Numbered from the stretch's first letter, positions 16,316-26,205 are shown. The stretch: DNA of 64,000 nucleotides from Christiangramia lutea (GCF_022489035.1 NZ_JAKVTV010000003.1:1-64000); one strand, 5' to 3'. Program-made: numbers and translations. The notes: generated from the letters alone by a model not told the origin.

Positions 16316-17170
16316 TTATTTGGCTACCCAAAGCGGAATTTTAAGACTACGGTCAAAAAGTTCATCGGTCACCGAACCAACTAATAGAGAAGAGAATACA
16401 TTTCCTCCTTTATCAGCGACGATAAGTAGATCTGCTCCAGCTTTTTCCGATTCATTCGACAGGTTTTCCGCTACACTGGAATCTCTGCCACGTATGATCT
16501 TTTTGTCGCATCCCGTGATCGAATGTCGTTTTAGGAATTTTTCGAATTTTTCCCGGGTATGATTTTCAATTCGAGGGATCATCTCCTCTTTGTTTAGGTA
16601 GGGAGTAAACTGAACAGGTACATTAAAAATGTTCACCGCGCTTACGGCTGCTTCATTTATTTCTAAGAGATAGGCAGCCACCTGAAATACTTTAACAGAT
16701 TCCTTTGAAAAATCGGTTCCTGCCCAGATGCTCTTTAGCTTTAAACCTGGTTCCGCCGGAACAGACAGAATATCGCATTTCAAAAGTTTCATTAGTTTTT
16801 CAGAAACCACTCCTGTCCCATGATCTTTGACCTTATTACCTACCACAACCAGGTCTATGGCATATTTCTGAACAACATAATTTACCAGCGATTCGGTATA
16901 GGGATCTTCTGAAATAAGTACCTCATGTTCCACATCGGCATCAAAATTTCTGGCAACCTTGTCTTCAAGTTCCTCGCTGATCATCTTTTCCAGATCCAGT
17001 CTTTTCAGCTGTTCCTGAAAAAGATCAGAGATCTCATATTTCTTAATATTATGAACAAAATAGATCTTTTCTGGCTTGATAAGTCCAGATAGGAAGGAAG
17101 CATACTGGATAAGGTCTGTATCTATACTGGTTAAATCTAATGCAACCAGTATCCTGCTGATGCTTTTCAT
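16316..17170 (-). CDS. Tandem universal stress protein (UspA)
   Basis: This 284-residue protein has two Usp domains (about 1-145 and 146-284). The second has the better ATP-binding tail (LIVADKGGNVFSSLLVGSVTDELF, a G-x2-G-x9-G-S/T-like loop). The gene begins 2 nt after the BCCT transporter gene ends, so the two are cotranscribed. Pairing a Usp protein with an osmolyte transporter suggests an adenine-nucleotide-dependent cytoplasmic regulator of transport or of the stress response; that role is inference. Confidence 0.9.
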   Translation of the reverse strand: MKSISRILVALDLTSIDTDLIQYASFLSGLIKPEKIYFVHNIKKYEISDLFQEQLKRLDLEKMISEELEDKVARNFDADVEHEVLISEDPYTESLVNYVVQKYAIDLVVVGNKVKDHGTGVVSEKLMKLLKCDILSVPAEPGLKLKSIWAGTDFSKESVKVFQVAAYLLEINEAAVSAVNIFNVPVQFTPYLNKEEMIPRIENHTREKFEKFLKRHSITGCDKKIIRGRDSSVAENLSNESEKAGADLLIVADKGGNVFSSLLVGSVTDELFDRSLKIPLWVAK

Positions 17171-17172
17171 GA

Positions 17173-18798
17173 TTATTCGTTTTTTTCTGAAGTTTCTAAA
17201 TTCCTTTTTTCTACGATCTCGGCTACGATCTCCTCGTAATTTTCCATTTGTTTCTCAGATTTCTTTTCCTGAAGTTTCCTGAAATCCTCTTTTAAACCTT
17301 TATAAAGAGAATAGCACATCACCAGCAAAATGAGGGCAAAGGGCAATCCGGTAACAATGGTGGCTGTTTGCAGCGCCTGTAATCCTCCGCCAATTAGAAG
17401 TACGGCCGCGACCGACCCTTCGGTAACCGCCCAGAAGATTCTTTGACCTACGGGCGCATCTATTTTTCCTCCGGAAGTAAGACTGTCTATTACCAGCGAC
17501 CCGGAATCTGAGGAGGTTATAAAGAATCCTGCTATTAGCAACACGGCGACGATATTAATTACCATGGACAGCGGATAATCCTGGAAGAAAACGAATAGAG
17601 CTGTCGCTATATCATCGTTCACTGCTTCGTTAAGAACGTTATTTCCTTCCATGATCTGGTCTATGGCGACACTACCAAAAGCCGACATCCAGAAGAATGT
17701 AACCAGAGAAGGTACCAGTAAAACTCCTAAAATGAATTCTCTTACGGTTCTACCTTTAGAAATACGTGCTATGAACATACCAACAAACGGAGACCAGCCA
17801 ATCCACCATCCCCAATAAAACACGGTCCAGTCATTCTGCCAGGATCCATTGGAGTAAGTTTCACTCCAGGTTGATATTTCCAAGAAATTATATAGGTAGC
17901 TCCCGGTATTTTCCACAAATGACCTGAAGATAAATATGGTTGGTCCCAGTATTAATGCGAGAATTAGCAATACTACGGCAATTCTCATGTTCCATTCACT
18001 CAATACTTTTACTCCTTTATCTACTCCAAGAACTACCGACATTGTAGCAATACCGGTGATAATTGCAATTATCGTTACCTGTGTTGTGATCCCGGCAGGA
18101 AGGTCGAAAACGTGATTTAATCCTGAAGCGATCTGTTGTACTCCAAATCCGAGTGATGTGGCCAGGCCAAAAAGGGTTGCCAGGACCGCAAATATATCAA
18201 TCGCATCTCCAATTTTTCCATAGATCTTGTCACCTAAGAAAGGATAGAAAATTGATCTTATGGTAAGAGGAAGTCCTCTAGTGTACGTGAAATAACTTAA
18301 AGAAAGTCCCACCAGTGCATAAACGGCCCAGGCATGAAAACCCCAATGTAAAAAGGTGAAATTCATAGCCTCTCTGGCGGCATCTGCGGTTTGAGGATCG
18401 GCGGTGGGAGGGGTGTTAAAATGCATCACCGGTTCTCCAACTCCAAAGAACAATAAACCAATACCCATTCCGGCACTAAATAGCATGGCGAACCAGGAGA
18501 GTGTTTTAAATTCAGGTTTGGCGTCCTGTCCTCCTATACGAAGTTTTCCGAATCTACCAAGTGCGAGATAGATCAGGAACACCAGGAATAAATTAATACA
18601 GAGAATAAAAAACCAATCGGCATTCTCGGCCACACCGGTTTGAAGATCGGTAAAAAAGCTTTCGGCTTTTTTCCTGAACACAAGGGTTAGAACAATACTT
18701 GCAACAATAAAAATGGACGATGTAAAAAAGACCGGTCCGTTTACCTTCAAACCAAAGATCGATTTCTTTTCGTCACTTCTGGTAACTTTCTCTGCCAT
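17173..18798 (-). CDS. BCCT-family betaine/carnitine/choline transporter
   Basis: This 541-residue protein has twelve membrane helices and the BCCT signature WGWWIGWSPFVGMFIARISKGR near residue 340, preceded by the glycine-rich SAGMGIGLLFFGVGEP stretch. It should import glycine betaine or a similar quaternary amine with Na+. The C-terminal tail is short and highly charged, as in osmoregulated members. It is the middle gene of a porin/BCCT/Usp operon with gaps of 17 and 2 nt. The substrate cannot be fixed from sequence. Confidence 0.93.
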   Translation of the reverse strand: MAEKVTRSDEKKSIFGLKVNGPVFFTSSIFIVASIVLTLVFRKKAESFFTDLQTGVAENADWFFILCINLFLVFLIYLALGRFGKLRIGGQDAKPEFKTLSWFAMLFSAGMGIGLLFFGVGEPVMHFNTPPTADPQTADAAREAMNFTFLHWGFHAWAVYALVGLSLSYFTYTRGLPLTIRSIFYPFLGDKIYGKIGDAIDIFAVLATLFGLATSLGFGVQQIASGLNHVFDLPAGITTQVTIIAIITGIATMSVVLGVDKGVKVLSEWNMRIAVVLLILALILGPTIFIFRSFVENTGSYLYNFLEISTWSETYSNGSWQNDWTVFYWGWWIGWSPFVGMFIARISKGRTVREFILGVLLVPSLVTFFWMSAFGSVAIDQIMEGNNVLNEAVNDDIATALFVFFQDYPLSMVINIVAVLLIAGFFITSSDSGSLVIDSLTSGGKIDAPVGQRIFWAVTEGSVAAVLLIGGGLQALQTATIVTGLPFALILLVMCYSLYKGLKEDFRKLQEKKSEKQMENYEEIVAEIVEKRNLETSEKNE

Positions 18799-18815
18799 AA
18801 AAATTTATTCAGTTA

Positions 18816-19955
18816 TTAAAAATAATAGCCAATATTAATATTAAATCTTGCCTCCCATTTAGCATCGGGATCTCCAACTGCAAAGTCGTCTACGTAATCT
18901 CCTCCCAGCCAGGAGTGATTATACCCGGCGGCGTAATCTATAAAACAGAAAACGGGACCCGAACTAAACAACATACCAACCACGTTCATAAAAGAATCTT
19001 CAAAGCCCGAATTTCTTTTTCGCATATACCCGAAGTCATTGTATACCTCGATGTGTTTAACGAGTTTGGTATTAATATCCAGGATTCGGGAAATTCCAAC
19101 ATTGTAAATTTCAAATTCTGTCGCTACTTCATATGGAGCCCCGAAAGCACCCATCATGATAGATTGCCTGGATTCACCCACAGCGTTTTCGGGACTAAAA
19201 GACGCTGTGAGACCTTGTGCCTTAATAAACCAATCCTCGGTTTTATATTGATAATGCAAGGCGAAAGCGTAGCGATCTCCAATATTTTCTGTGTCCAGGT
19301 TATAAATTCCTCCATATTGCCCGGAAACCCCTATTTTGTGAGAAGGATCTTTTAGTGGTTTATATACAATCTTAGCATTGAACTGATGAATCTCCTTGTT
19401 GCGACCAACAATATCGTAGGCATATCTGCTGGAAGTATGCTCTGAGGCATCCCCAAAAATCTCTTCTTCAGCATTTTTAAAATACCCTAGATGATATTCC
19501 AGTTTCTCGCCGATATGTGTAAAAGCGGCTCCCATATCATAATCATCTTCCAGACCAACATAATAGGGTAAATTGAAGAAGAAATTATGGGAATTATAGC
19601 GTTCTATACCGAAGGGAACCTTGATGAGACCAAATTCTACTGTATTTTTTTCATCAAAATTATATCCCACGGTTCCCTCCTTCAGAAAATTACCTCCAAA
19701 GGTATCTGAGTAGAATCTGTATTCAAATCTTGTGAATAGGCCTTCATAAGATCCTGTCACATCCAGCCTGAAAAGATCAAAACCGAAATCACCACCGCGA
19801 TTTTTTTGTCCTTCTTTCCAGGAAGATAAATTATAGTTAAAACGCAATGCTCCACCAAAATCTACCTTCGGCTTTTCCTGAGCGTTAATCTGAGTAGGGA
19901 ATAAGGCCAAGGCAAGCCAAAAAAATATGCAGATAGAGGAATAATGCTGTTTCAT
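18816..19955 (-). CDS. Outer-membrane porin-like protein
   Basis: This 379-residue protein has a signal peptide ending at INAQ, then a run of amphipathic beta strands rich in Phe/Tyr and a C-terminus ending in YYF, the terminal aromatic signature of outer-membrane barrels. It resembles the OprP/OprO-like porins of Bacteroidota. It leads the operon with the BCCT transporter and Usp, so it probably provides the outer-membrane path for the same osmolyte. No plug domain or TonB box is seen. Confidence 0.8.
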   Translation of the reverse strand: MKQHYSSICIFFWLALALFPTQINAQEKPKVDFGGALRFNYNLSSWKEGQKNRGGDFGFDLFRLDVTGSYEGLFTRFEYRFYSDTFGGNFLKEGTVGYNFDEKNTVEFGLIKVPFGIERYNSHNFFFNLPYYVGLEDDYDMGAAFTHIGEKLEYHLGYFKNAEEEIFGDASEHTSSRYAYDIVGRNKEIHQFNAKIVYKPLKDPSHKIGVSGQYGGIYNLDTENIGDRYAFALHYQYKTEDWFIKAQGLTASFSPENAVGESRQSIMMGAFGAPYEVATEFEIYNVGISRILDINTKLVKHIEVYNDFGYMRKRNSGFEDSFMNVVGMLFSSGPVFCFIDYAAGYNHSWLGGDYVDDFAVGDPDAKWEARFNINIGYYF

Positions 19956-20098
19956 AGGGTCCCAGGATTAGTTATTCCACTCAAGTTACCTTAGAATCCT
20001 TTCTGAAACGAAAAACCTGAAAAAATTTAAGAATACTTTAATTTAATTGAAGTCTCCAAAATTTCCTCTAAAATATACCATTCATCAGGCTACAGAAC

Positions 20099-20127
20099 AA
20101 AAAAGGCCTCCTGAACCGGAAGCCTTT
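20099..20127 (-). terminator. Intrinsic terminator of kdsA
   Basis: On the minus strand AAAGGCTTCCGG pairs imperfectly with the GGAGGCCTTTTTT arm and ends in a T tract, 24 nt after the kdsA stop. Confidence 0.75.
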
Positions 20128-20150
20128 GAAATAACGATTTCAGATAAAAT

Positions 20151-20972
20151 TTATTTAAGCGAATTAACAGTTTTTTTGATTTCTGTGAGGTTGCTTAGCA
20201 ATTTTTCGAGATGAGCCAGATCCAGCATATTGGCTCCATCACTCTTTGCATTGGCCGGATCGAAATGTGTTTCAATGAAAAGCCCATCTACATTATTTAC
20301 TACCCCGGCGCGGGCAATAGTTTCTATCATATCTGGTCTTCCGCCCGTAACTCCACTGCTTTGGTTAGGTTGTTGAAGTGAGTGAGTTACATCAAGTACT
20401 GTAGGTGCAAATTCACGCATGGTAGGAATACCCCTGAAATCTACAATTAGATCCTGATAGCCGAACATGGTTCCTCTGTCTGTAACCATCACCTGTTCAT
20501 TATTACAGTCGGTCACCTTGGTAACAGCGTGTTTCATCGCGTCTGGACTCATGAACTGACCTTTTTTAAGGTTTACAACTTTTCCTGTTTCAGCAGCAGC
20601 GACCACAAGATCTGTTTGCCTTACCAGGAATGCGGGAATCTGTAGAACGTCAACATACTCAGCGGCCTTTTTAGCATCACTAATTTCATGGATATCAGTA
20701 ACTGTAGGAACATTAAAGGTTTCGGAAACCTTGCGCAAAATTTTAAGTGCCTTTTCATCACCAATGCCGGTAAAACTATCTATCCTGCTTCGGTTGGCCT
20801 TTTTAAAGGAACCTTTAAAGACATACGGGATCTTTAATTTATCGGTGATAGAAACAACTTTTTCAGCAATCCTAAGCGCCATTTCCTCACCCTCGATGGC
20901 ACATGGACCGGAGAGTAGAAAGAAATTGTCAGAATCGGCGTGTTTTATATTTGGAATTTTATTCAGCTTCAT
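20151..20972 (-). CDS. kdsA: 3-deoxy-8-phosphooctulonate synthase (KDO-8-P synthase)
   Basis: This 273-residue protein makes the phosphorylated precursor of KDO for lipopolysaccharide from PEP and arabinose 5-phosphate. The motifs are LLSGPCAIEG, FKGSFKKANRSR, LKKGQFMSP, VTDRGTMFGYQDLIVDFRG and THSLQQPN, followed by IETHFDPANAKSDGANML near the end. I chose the ATG at 20972 because the family starts near MKLNKIPN; the extra upstream frame is not conserved-looking and covers the -7 element at 20990-20997. It is monocistronic, with a terminator just downstream. Confidence 0.97.
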   Translation of the reverse strand: MKLNKIPNIKHADSDNFFLLSGPCAIEGEEMALRIAEKVVSITDKLKIPYVFKGSFKKANRSRIDSFTGIGDEKALKILRKVSETFNVPTVTDIHEISDAKKAAEYVDVLQIPAFLVRQTDLVVAAAETGKVVNLKKGQFMSPDAMKHAVTKVTDCNNEQVMVTDRGTMFGYQDLIVDFRGIPTMREFAPTVLDVTHSLQQPNQSSGVTGGRPDMIETIARAGVVNNVDGLFIETHFDPANAKSDGANMLDLAHLEKLLSNLTEIKKTVNSLK

Positions 20973-20989
20973 TTTTTCAGAATTTGAAG

Positions 20990-20997
20990 CAAAGATA
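20990..20997 (-). promoter_or_regulatory. -7 element of kdsA
   Basis: TATCTTTG on the minus strand lies 17 nt before the chosen kdsA ATG and supports that start. Confidence 0.55.
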
Positions 20998-21101
20998 ATT
21001 GAATTAATCGCCGGTTGCAATTAAGAAGAATAGAGTATTATTACAATTAAAAATGTAAAAAACTGTAAATTAGACACTTGTGAAATGTTAATTAGCCAAC
21101 T

Positions 21102-21587
21102 ATGAAAATTCATGAATTTTTAATTCCGCAACTGCAGCAGGAAGTTGCTTTAACTGAAAAATTCCTCAAAAGAATCCCAGAAGAGCATATGGACTGGAAG
21201 CCTCACGAAAAGTCGATGACTATAAAACAGATTGCCAATCACCTGGCAGAGATACCTGCATGGATCACCGGTACTATGGAGGCTGAATCTCTGGATCTAA
21301 AGGGTTATAACTCGCCAGACTTCGATACTGTTGAAGATATTATTAAAGAATTAAAGAAAAATACAGCAGGGGCAGAAACCTCCTTACGAAAGAGAGATGA
21401 AGAATTTCACAGGACCTGGAGGATGACCAGGGAAGGGGAGACGCTCTTCGAAATGCCCAAGTTCAACGTTTTACAGGCGATGGTACTGAACCAGTTCCCG
21501 CATCACCGGGCGCAGCTTGGCGTATATTTCAGGTTGCTCGATATCTCGGTCCCGGCCACTTATGGACCCAGTGCCGATGAAGATTAG
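21102..21587 (+). CDS. DinB-family putative metalloprotein
   Basis: This 161-residue four-helix-bundle protein has the histidines expected of DinB/DfsB metal sites (QIANHLAEIP in helix 2 and NQFPHHRAQLGVYFRLL near the end). Family members include thiol-S-transferases with mycothiol or bacillithiol and proteins of unknown function; none of this can be resolved here. The gene stands alone, with a bidirectional terminator right after the stop. A second DinB-fold protein is encoded at 36427-36972. Confidence 0.85.
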   Translation: MKIHEFLIPQLQQEVALTEKFLKRIPEEHMDWKPHEKSMTIKQIANHLAEIPAWITGTMEAESLDLKGYNSPDFDTVEDIIKELKKNTAGAETSLRKRDEEFHRTWRMTREGETLFEMPKFNVLQAMVLNQFPHHRAQLGVYFRLLDISVPATYGPSADED

Positions 21588-21592
21588 AAAAA

Positions 21593-21615
21593 AAACCGCC
21601 GAAGAGGCGGTTTTC
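21593..21615. terminator. Bidirectional terminator between convergent genes
   Basis: AACCGCC-GAAGA-GGCGGTT has an A tract before it and T residues after, so it can end both the DinB gene (plus) and the CHRD-like gene (minus). Confidence 0.75.
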
Positions 21616-21635
21616 TACTTCTATAACAGAACTTT

Positions 21636-22187
21636 TTAATTCATCATTAGTTCCCCACATGCTGCCGGAATAGTAGCCACATATTCTCCCTCGTTATCAA
21701 TACCGTGAAGTACAATAACTCTGTTTTCAAGATCGGCAAGTTCTTCAGCAGTAGGCATACCATTCTCGCCAAGCATAAAAGTTTGCTCATAAGAAATATT
21801 TCCTTCAGCATCGGCCATTGGAAAATCTTCTAGCGGAAGAAGAACCTCTCCGTAAAATGGAGCTCCTTCAGGAATTGTGATAATTCCGTCTTCATCCTCA
21901 TCAGCGGTTGCAGGTGGGCAGGTTGCATTTGCATTAGCATCACTTAATCCGTGGATATGTTGAGGGTGAGTCATTTCCGGCGTCATTCCTTGAGCCATTA
22001 TATTCACAGTTATTTCATCGCCCTGTAAACTTACCGTTGCCGTACCTGAAACACCTGAATCGTTCAGGCTTCCTAATTGAGCCGTATAAGACATCATTTC
22101 TTCCATATTCTCGTTGTCATCATCGTCATCACAACTTACAAATCCCATCACTAGAATAGACAGGAATAATCCTTTGATAATTTTCAT
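21636..22187 (-). CDS. CHRD-like lipoprotein
   Basis: This 183-residue protein has a lipobox (LVMGFVSC) followed by an acidic DDDDD stretch, as in surface-exported Bacteroidota lipoproteins. The body has a CHRD-like pattern: SGTATVSLQGDEITVNI, HPQHIHG and later RVIVLHGID. CHRD domains are beta-rich and of uncertain function. I chose the ATG at 22187 because it places the lipobox 18 residues in. The gene stands alone. About 330 nt upstream hold no further gene. Confidence 0.8.
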   Translation of the reverse strand: MKIIKGLFLSILVMGFVSCDDDDDNENMEEMMSYTAQLGSLNDSGVSGTATVSLQGDEITVNIMAQGMTPEMTHPQHIHGLSDANANATCPPATADEDEDGIITIPEGAPFYGEVLLPLEDFPMADAEGNISYEQTFMLGENGMPTAEELADLENRVIVLHGIDNEGEYVATIPAACGELMMN

Positions 22188-22518
22188 AAAAATGTATTTT
22201 GTTTGGCCCAAAACTAGAATGATGAAAATGGCTGGTCAAAAACTTTAAAGGCATTTAACACGAATTGATTTTACATTTAACAGTGACTAAATCTCAGGTA
22301 GTTTTTAACTGAGCTACATTTCAATCTACTACAAGTCCGATGCCTGAAATTTTCGTATTCCGGTCTTAACTTTTTTAGTAGAATTTTACTTTTTGAACTG
22401 TTTTAAATGTTTTTGGGATTGAAACTATTATTTGAATACAGAAAAATTAGATTAAAATGATTGATATTCAATTATTTAAAATCTTCTAAAACAGCGATGG
22501 TTTAGTGAAAAATAGCTG

Positions 22519-22526
22519 TACATTTG
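22519..22526 (+). promoter_or_regulatory. -7 element of typA
   Basis: TACATTTG matches TAnnTTTG and ends 21 nt before the typA ATG. The rest of the 22188-22547 gap shows nothing else identifiable. Confidence 0.55.
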
Positions 22527-22547
22527 CAGCCTTAAAAATAGGGCTAC

Positions 22548-24350
22548 ATGACAGCTATTAGAAATATCGCGATTATCGCACACGTTGACCACGGGAAGAC
22601 TACCCTGGTTGATAAAATTATGCATCACTGTGAATTGTTCCGTGATAACGAATCTACAGGCGAACTTATCCTGGATAATAACGATCTGGAAAGAGAACGC
22701 GGAATTACCATTACTTCCAAGAACGTTTCGGTAACCTATAAGGATACCAAGATTAATATTATCGATACTCCTGGTCACGCCGATTTTGGTGGTGAGGTAG
22801 AACGAGTTCTTAACATGGCAGATGGTGTGTTACTTTTGGTAGATGCTTTTGAAGGGCCTATGCCGCAAACACGTTTTGTTCTTCAGAAGGCCATCGATCT
22901 CGGGTTGAAGCCTTGTGTGGTGGTAAACAAAGTTGATAAAGAAAACTGTACCCCGGAAGAGGTTCACGAAAAAGTTTTCGATTTGATGTTTGAACTTGGA
23001 GCGGAAGAGTGGCAGTTAGATTTTCCAACCGTTTACGGTTCAGCGAAGAATAACTGGATGAGTGAAGACTGGAAGCAACAAACTGAAAATATCGAGCCTT
23101 TGCTTGATATGGTAATAGAGCATATCCCGGAGCCAAAAGTAGACCTGGAAGGAACTCCTCAAATGCTTATTACTTCTCTTGATTTCTCTTCATTTACCGG
23201 TCGTATCGCAATTGGAAGGTTACAAAGAGGAACTTTAAAAGAGAACCAGCAGGTTTCTTTAGTTAAACGTGATGGTAGCATCAAGAAAACAAGAATAAAA
23301 GAATTACATACTTTCGAAGGTTTAGGCCGTAGAAAGATCGAAGAAGTACAGGCAGGTGATATTTGTGCCATCGTTGGATTAGAAGGATTTGAAATTGGTG
23401 ATACTGTAGCCGATTTCGAAAATCCTGAAGGTTTGAAGACCATCCGTATCGATGAGCCTACCATGAGCATGCTGTTCACGATTAACGATTCGCCATTCTT
23501 CGGAAAGGACGGAAAGTTCGTGACTTCAAGACATATCAAGGAAAGACTTTATAAAGAACTTGAAAAGAACCTTGCACTTCGTGTAGAGGAAACTGATAGT
23601 GCCGATAAATTTATGGTCTTTGGTAGAGGGGTTCTTCACCTATCTGTTCTCATCGAAACGATGAGGCGTGAAGGTTATGAACTTCAGATCGGTCAGCCAC
23701 AGGTAATTATCAAGGAAATTGATGGTGTAAAATGCGAGCCGGTTGAAGAGCTTACCATTGACCTTCCAGAGGATGTTTCCGGTAAAGCCGTGGAAATGGT
23801 GACCATGAGAAAAGGGGAGATGCTAAGCATGGAAGCAAAAGGTGACCGAATGAATATTCAGTTCCTTATTCCATCCAGAGGGATCATTGGTTTAAGAAAC
23901 CAGTTGCTTACTGCAACTGCCGGTGAAGCGATCATGGCTCACAGATATAAGGAATATCAGCCTTTAAAAGGTGGAATTCCGGAAAGACAGAACGGTTCTT
24001 TGGTTTCTATGGAAAAAGGAAAAGCGATTCCTTATTCAATTGATAAGCTACAGGATAGAGGTAAGTTTTTCGTAGATCCGGGTGAGGATATTTATGAAGG
24101 TCAGGTTATTGGTGAGAACTCACGCCAGGATGATATGGTGGTGAACATTACCAAGACCAAGAAACTTTCTAACGTACGTTCTTCAGGAGCCGATGATAAA
24201 GCGAAGATCGTTCCAGCTATTAAATTCTCATTAGAAGAAGCATTGGAATATATTCAGAAGGATGAATATGTTGAGGTTACTCCAAACCACCTGAGACTTA
24301 GAAAAGTTCTTCTTACTGAAAACGAAAGGAAAAGAGCCAAAGCTATTTAA
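22548..24350 (+). CDS. typA: Ribosome-associated translational GTPase TypA/BipA
   Basis: This 600-residue protein has the full GTPase set: [10 protein letters not shown] (G1), ERGITI (G2), [12 protein letters not shown] (G3) and NKVD (G4), then the elongation-factor-like domains and the BipA-specific C-terminal region around [17 protein letters not shown]. BipA binds the 70S ribosome and supports 50S assembly under stress and cold. It is a single-gene transcription unit between its own promoter and a terminator. Confidence 0.98.
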   Translation: MTAIRNIAIIAHVDHGKTTLVDKIMHHCELFRDNESTGELILDNNDLERERGITITSKNVSVTYKDTKINIIDTPGHADFGGEVERVLNMADGVLLLVDAFEGPMPQTRFVLQKAIDLGLKPCVVVNKVDKENCTPEEVHEKVFDLMFELGAEEWQLDFPTVYGSAKNNWMSEDWKQQTENIEPLLDMVIEHIPEPKVDLEGTPQMLITSLDFSSFTGRIAIGRLQRGTLKENQQVSLVKRDGSIKKTRIKELHTFEGLGRRKIEEVQAGDICAIVGLEGFEIGDTVADFENPEGLKTIRIDEPTMSMLFTINDSPFFGKDGKFVTSRHIKERLYKELEKNLALRVEETDSADKFMVFGRGVLHLSVLIETMRREGYELQIGQPQVIIKEIDGVKCEPVEELTIDLPEDVSGKAVEMVTMRKGEMLSMEAKGDRMNIQFLIPSRGIIGLRNQLLTATAGEAIMAHRYKEYQPLKGGIPERQNGSLVSMEKGKAIPYSIDKLQDRGKFFVDPGEDIYEGQVIGENSRQDDMVVNITKTKKLSNVRSSGADDKAKIVPAIKFSLEEALEYIQKDEYVEVTPNHLRLRKVLLTENERKRAKAI

Positions 24351-24453
24351 ATTATAAAGGTCATTTTGAAGAAGGGAAACGACTGAGAGATCTCTTGGAA
24401 GATGGTATTGAGTTGAGATTTCTCCCTTTGGTCGATATGACAATAATGTTATC

Positions 24454-24480
24454 AAAGCCTGCCGTAAGGCGGGCTTTTTT
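24454..24480 (+). terminator. Intrinsic terminator downstream of typA
   Basis: AAGCCTGCC-GTAA-GGCGGGCTTTTTT follows typA by about 100 nt. The intervening bases (24360-24445) contain a REP-like block with GAGATTTCTCC and GGTCGATATGACA. Confidence 0.8.
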
Positions 24481-24486
24481 ATTAAA

Positions 24487-24741
24487 ATGAAGATTATGAC
24501 CGAATTTTTAGGAGTTTCCGTCACCGAGTGGATTGGCTACCTGGCTTCCTTCTTTGTAGGAATTTCTTTTTTTATGAGGAATATTATCACCTTGCGTTAT
24601 GTGAACAGTGTAGGATGTTTGTTCTTTATTGTTTATGGCTTCTTGCTGGATTCATGGCCAGTGATCATTACTAATTTTGTGATCGTTAGTGTAAACTTTT
24701 TTTACCTCTTCATCAATAAGAAAAATACTGCAGAAGCCTAA
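24487..24741 (+). CDS. YgjV-like small inner-membrane protein
   Basis: This 84-residue protein has three hydrophobic segments: EWIGYLASFFVGISFF, MRNIITLRYVNSVGCLFFIVYG and PVIITNFVIVSVNFFYLFI. The pattern fits the YgjV family, whose function is unknown. An ATG at 24496 is an equally good start. It converges with the glucokinase-type gene, leaving only 3 nt between them. Confidence 0.75.
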   Translation: MKIMTEFLGVSVTEWIGYLASFFVGISFFMRNIITLRYVNSVGCLFFIVYGFLLDSWPVIITNFVIVSVNFFYLFINKKNTAEA

Positions 24742-24744
24742 ATT

Positions 24745-25491
24745 CTAATCGCCGTAAAGGTTCTTAGCCGCTATAGCAGCTCCAAGGATTCCGGCGGTAT
24801 TGCGTAGTTTTGCCGGAGCGAGCCTGGTATTTACCTTAAGATATTCGTCATATTTCTTCCAGTGCTTGGAAATTCCACCCCCAACCAGAATAAGGTCAGG
24901 ATTCAGGACTTTAAAAATATGGTTGATGAAAACATTGAATCTTTTCGCCCATTTTTTATAACTAAGATCTTCCTTCTTTTTTATTGAAGAGGCTGCCCAG
25001 TCTTCGATTTTTTCATATTCATTGTAGGATAACTGGCCCAGTTCGAAATTAGGAATTAGCTCGCCATCAAAGTAAGCGCCACTGCCAAGCCCGGTGCCCA
25101 CGGTGATCATAAGAATGAAACCTTCTTCATCCTGACCGGCACCAAAGTTTAATTCTGCCAATCCTGCGGCATCAGCATCGTTAATCACTGTGAAATTAAA
25201 GCCTGTAGTTTTTTCGAAAAGTTGTTCAACATTTACTCCAACCCAATCTTTGTGAAGATTACCTTCATCTTTGCAGACTCCCTTTTTTATGATCGTGGGA
25301 AATCCGCATCCTACGATTCCCTCGTATTCAAAATGTTGAATTATCGCCTCTACGGCTCTCGCCATAGGTTCGGGTTTTCGGGATTTAGGAGTTGGGATCC
25401 TGAATTTTGGCGTGCATAACTCTCCGGTATGAAGGTTTACGATTGCACCTTTTATACCTGAACCTCCTATATCTATTCCTAGTATTTCCAT
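24745..25491 (-). CDS. ppgK: Polyphosphate-glucokinase-type ROK kinase
   Basis: This 248-residue protein has the ROK/hexokinase-fold motifs: LGIDIGGSGIKGAIV (phosphate 1), NDADAAGLAEL with the catalytic Asp, TVGTGLGSGAYFDG (phosphate 2) and LILVGGGISKHW (adenosine loop). It lacks the zinc-finger insert of longer ROK repressors and has the short length of strictly polyphosphate/ATP glucokinases. It should phosphorylate glucose in the cytosol. The codon before the ATG is TTG; I chose ATG. The gene is monocistronic. Confidence 0.88.
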   Translation of the reverse strand: MEILGIDIGGSGIKGAIVNLHTGELCTPKFRIPTPKSRKPEPMARAVEAIIQHFEYEGIVGCGFPTIIKKGVCKDEGNLHKDWVGVNVEQLFEKTTGFNFTVINDADAAGLAELNFGAGQDEEGFILMITVGTGLGSGAYFDGELIPNFELGQLSYNEYEKIEDWAASSIKKKEDLSYKKWAKRFNVFINHIFKVLNPDLILVGGGISKHWKKYDEYLKVNTRLAPAKLRNTAGILGAAIAAKNLYGD

Positions 25492-25599
25492 CAATTGAAT
25501 TGAAGTTAATACAAGTTATCAAAAATGAAATTTTTCAGAAAAGATTTTAGAAAGGATTATTGAGCAAAGCGATATTCGTTTCCTTTATTAGGTAAAATG

Positions 25600-26093
25600 T
25601 CATGCTGAATTTATTTCAGCATCTTTTAAAAAGTAGGATATTTTAGAGACCCTGAAACAAGTTCAGGGTGACGTTCTTTTTGATGTTATTGTGAACAAAG
25701 CGAAGTAGTTTTTTCATCTTCGTCATGCTGAATTTATTTCAGCATCTTTTAAAAATCAGGATATTTTAGAGACCCTGAAACTAGTTCAGGGAGACGTTCT
25801 TTTTAATGTTATTGTGAGCAAAGCGAAGCAGTTTTTACATCTGCGTCATGCTGAATTTATTTCAGCATCTTTTGAAAAGTAGGATATTTCAGAGACCCTG
25901 AAACAAGTTCAGGGTGAGGTTCTTTTTGAGGTTATTGTGAACAAAGCGAAGCAGTTTATTTTCATCTTCGTCAGGCTGATATTATTTCAGCATCTTTTAA
26001 AAAGTAGGATATTTTAGAGACCCTGAAACGAGTTCAGGGTGACGTTCTTTTTTGATATTATTGTGAGCGTAGCGCGGCAGTCTTATTAATTGA
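25600..26093. repeat. Fourfold tandem repeat with 123-bp period, REP-like
   Basis: Four units begin near 25600, 25723, 25846 and 25971, so the period is 123, 123 and 125 bp. Each unit holds two palindromes (TGCTGAATTTATTTCAGCA and CCCTGAAACAAGTTCAGGG) and then a TTGTGAACAAAGCGAAGCAG-like block. Units differ by only a few percent. Related sequence continues to about 26187. The array fills the gap between ppgK and ftsE (25495-26205) and holds no gene. It is not a CRISPR array, because the units are almost identical along their whole length. Confidence 0.85.
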
Positions 26094-26205
26094 TTTAGTG
26101 CGGAGTAAGCTGAATGAGCTTGCTTCGTCGTAGCCTCCTCGCAATGACGTTAAGTTCATGTCACTGCGAGCCTAGCGAAGCAGTCTCAGGATAGTGCCGG
26201 TAATT

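Noticed and set aside
23159-23539. 126-codon open frame opposite typA
   Set aside because: TypA is unambiguous here; the antisense translation is Ser/Pro/Phe-rich with no domain.
25600-26093. CRISPR array
   Set aside because: The units are near-identical along their full 123 bp, so there are no unique spacers, and no cas gene is present.
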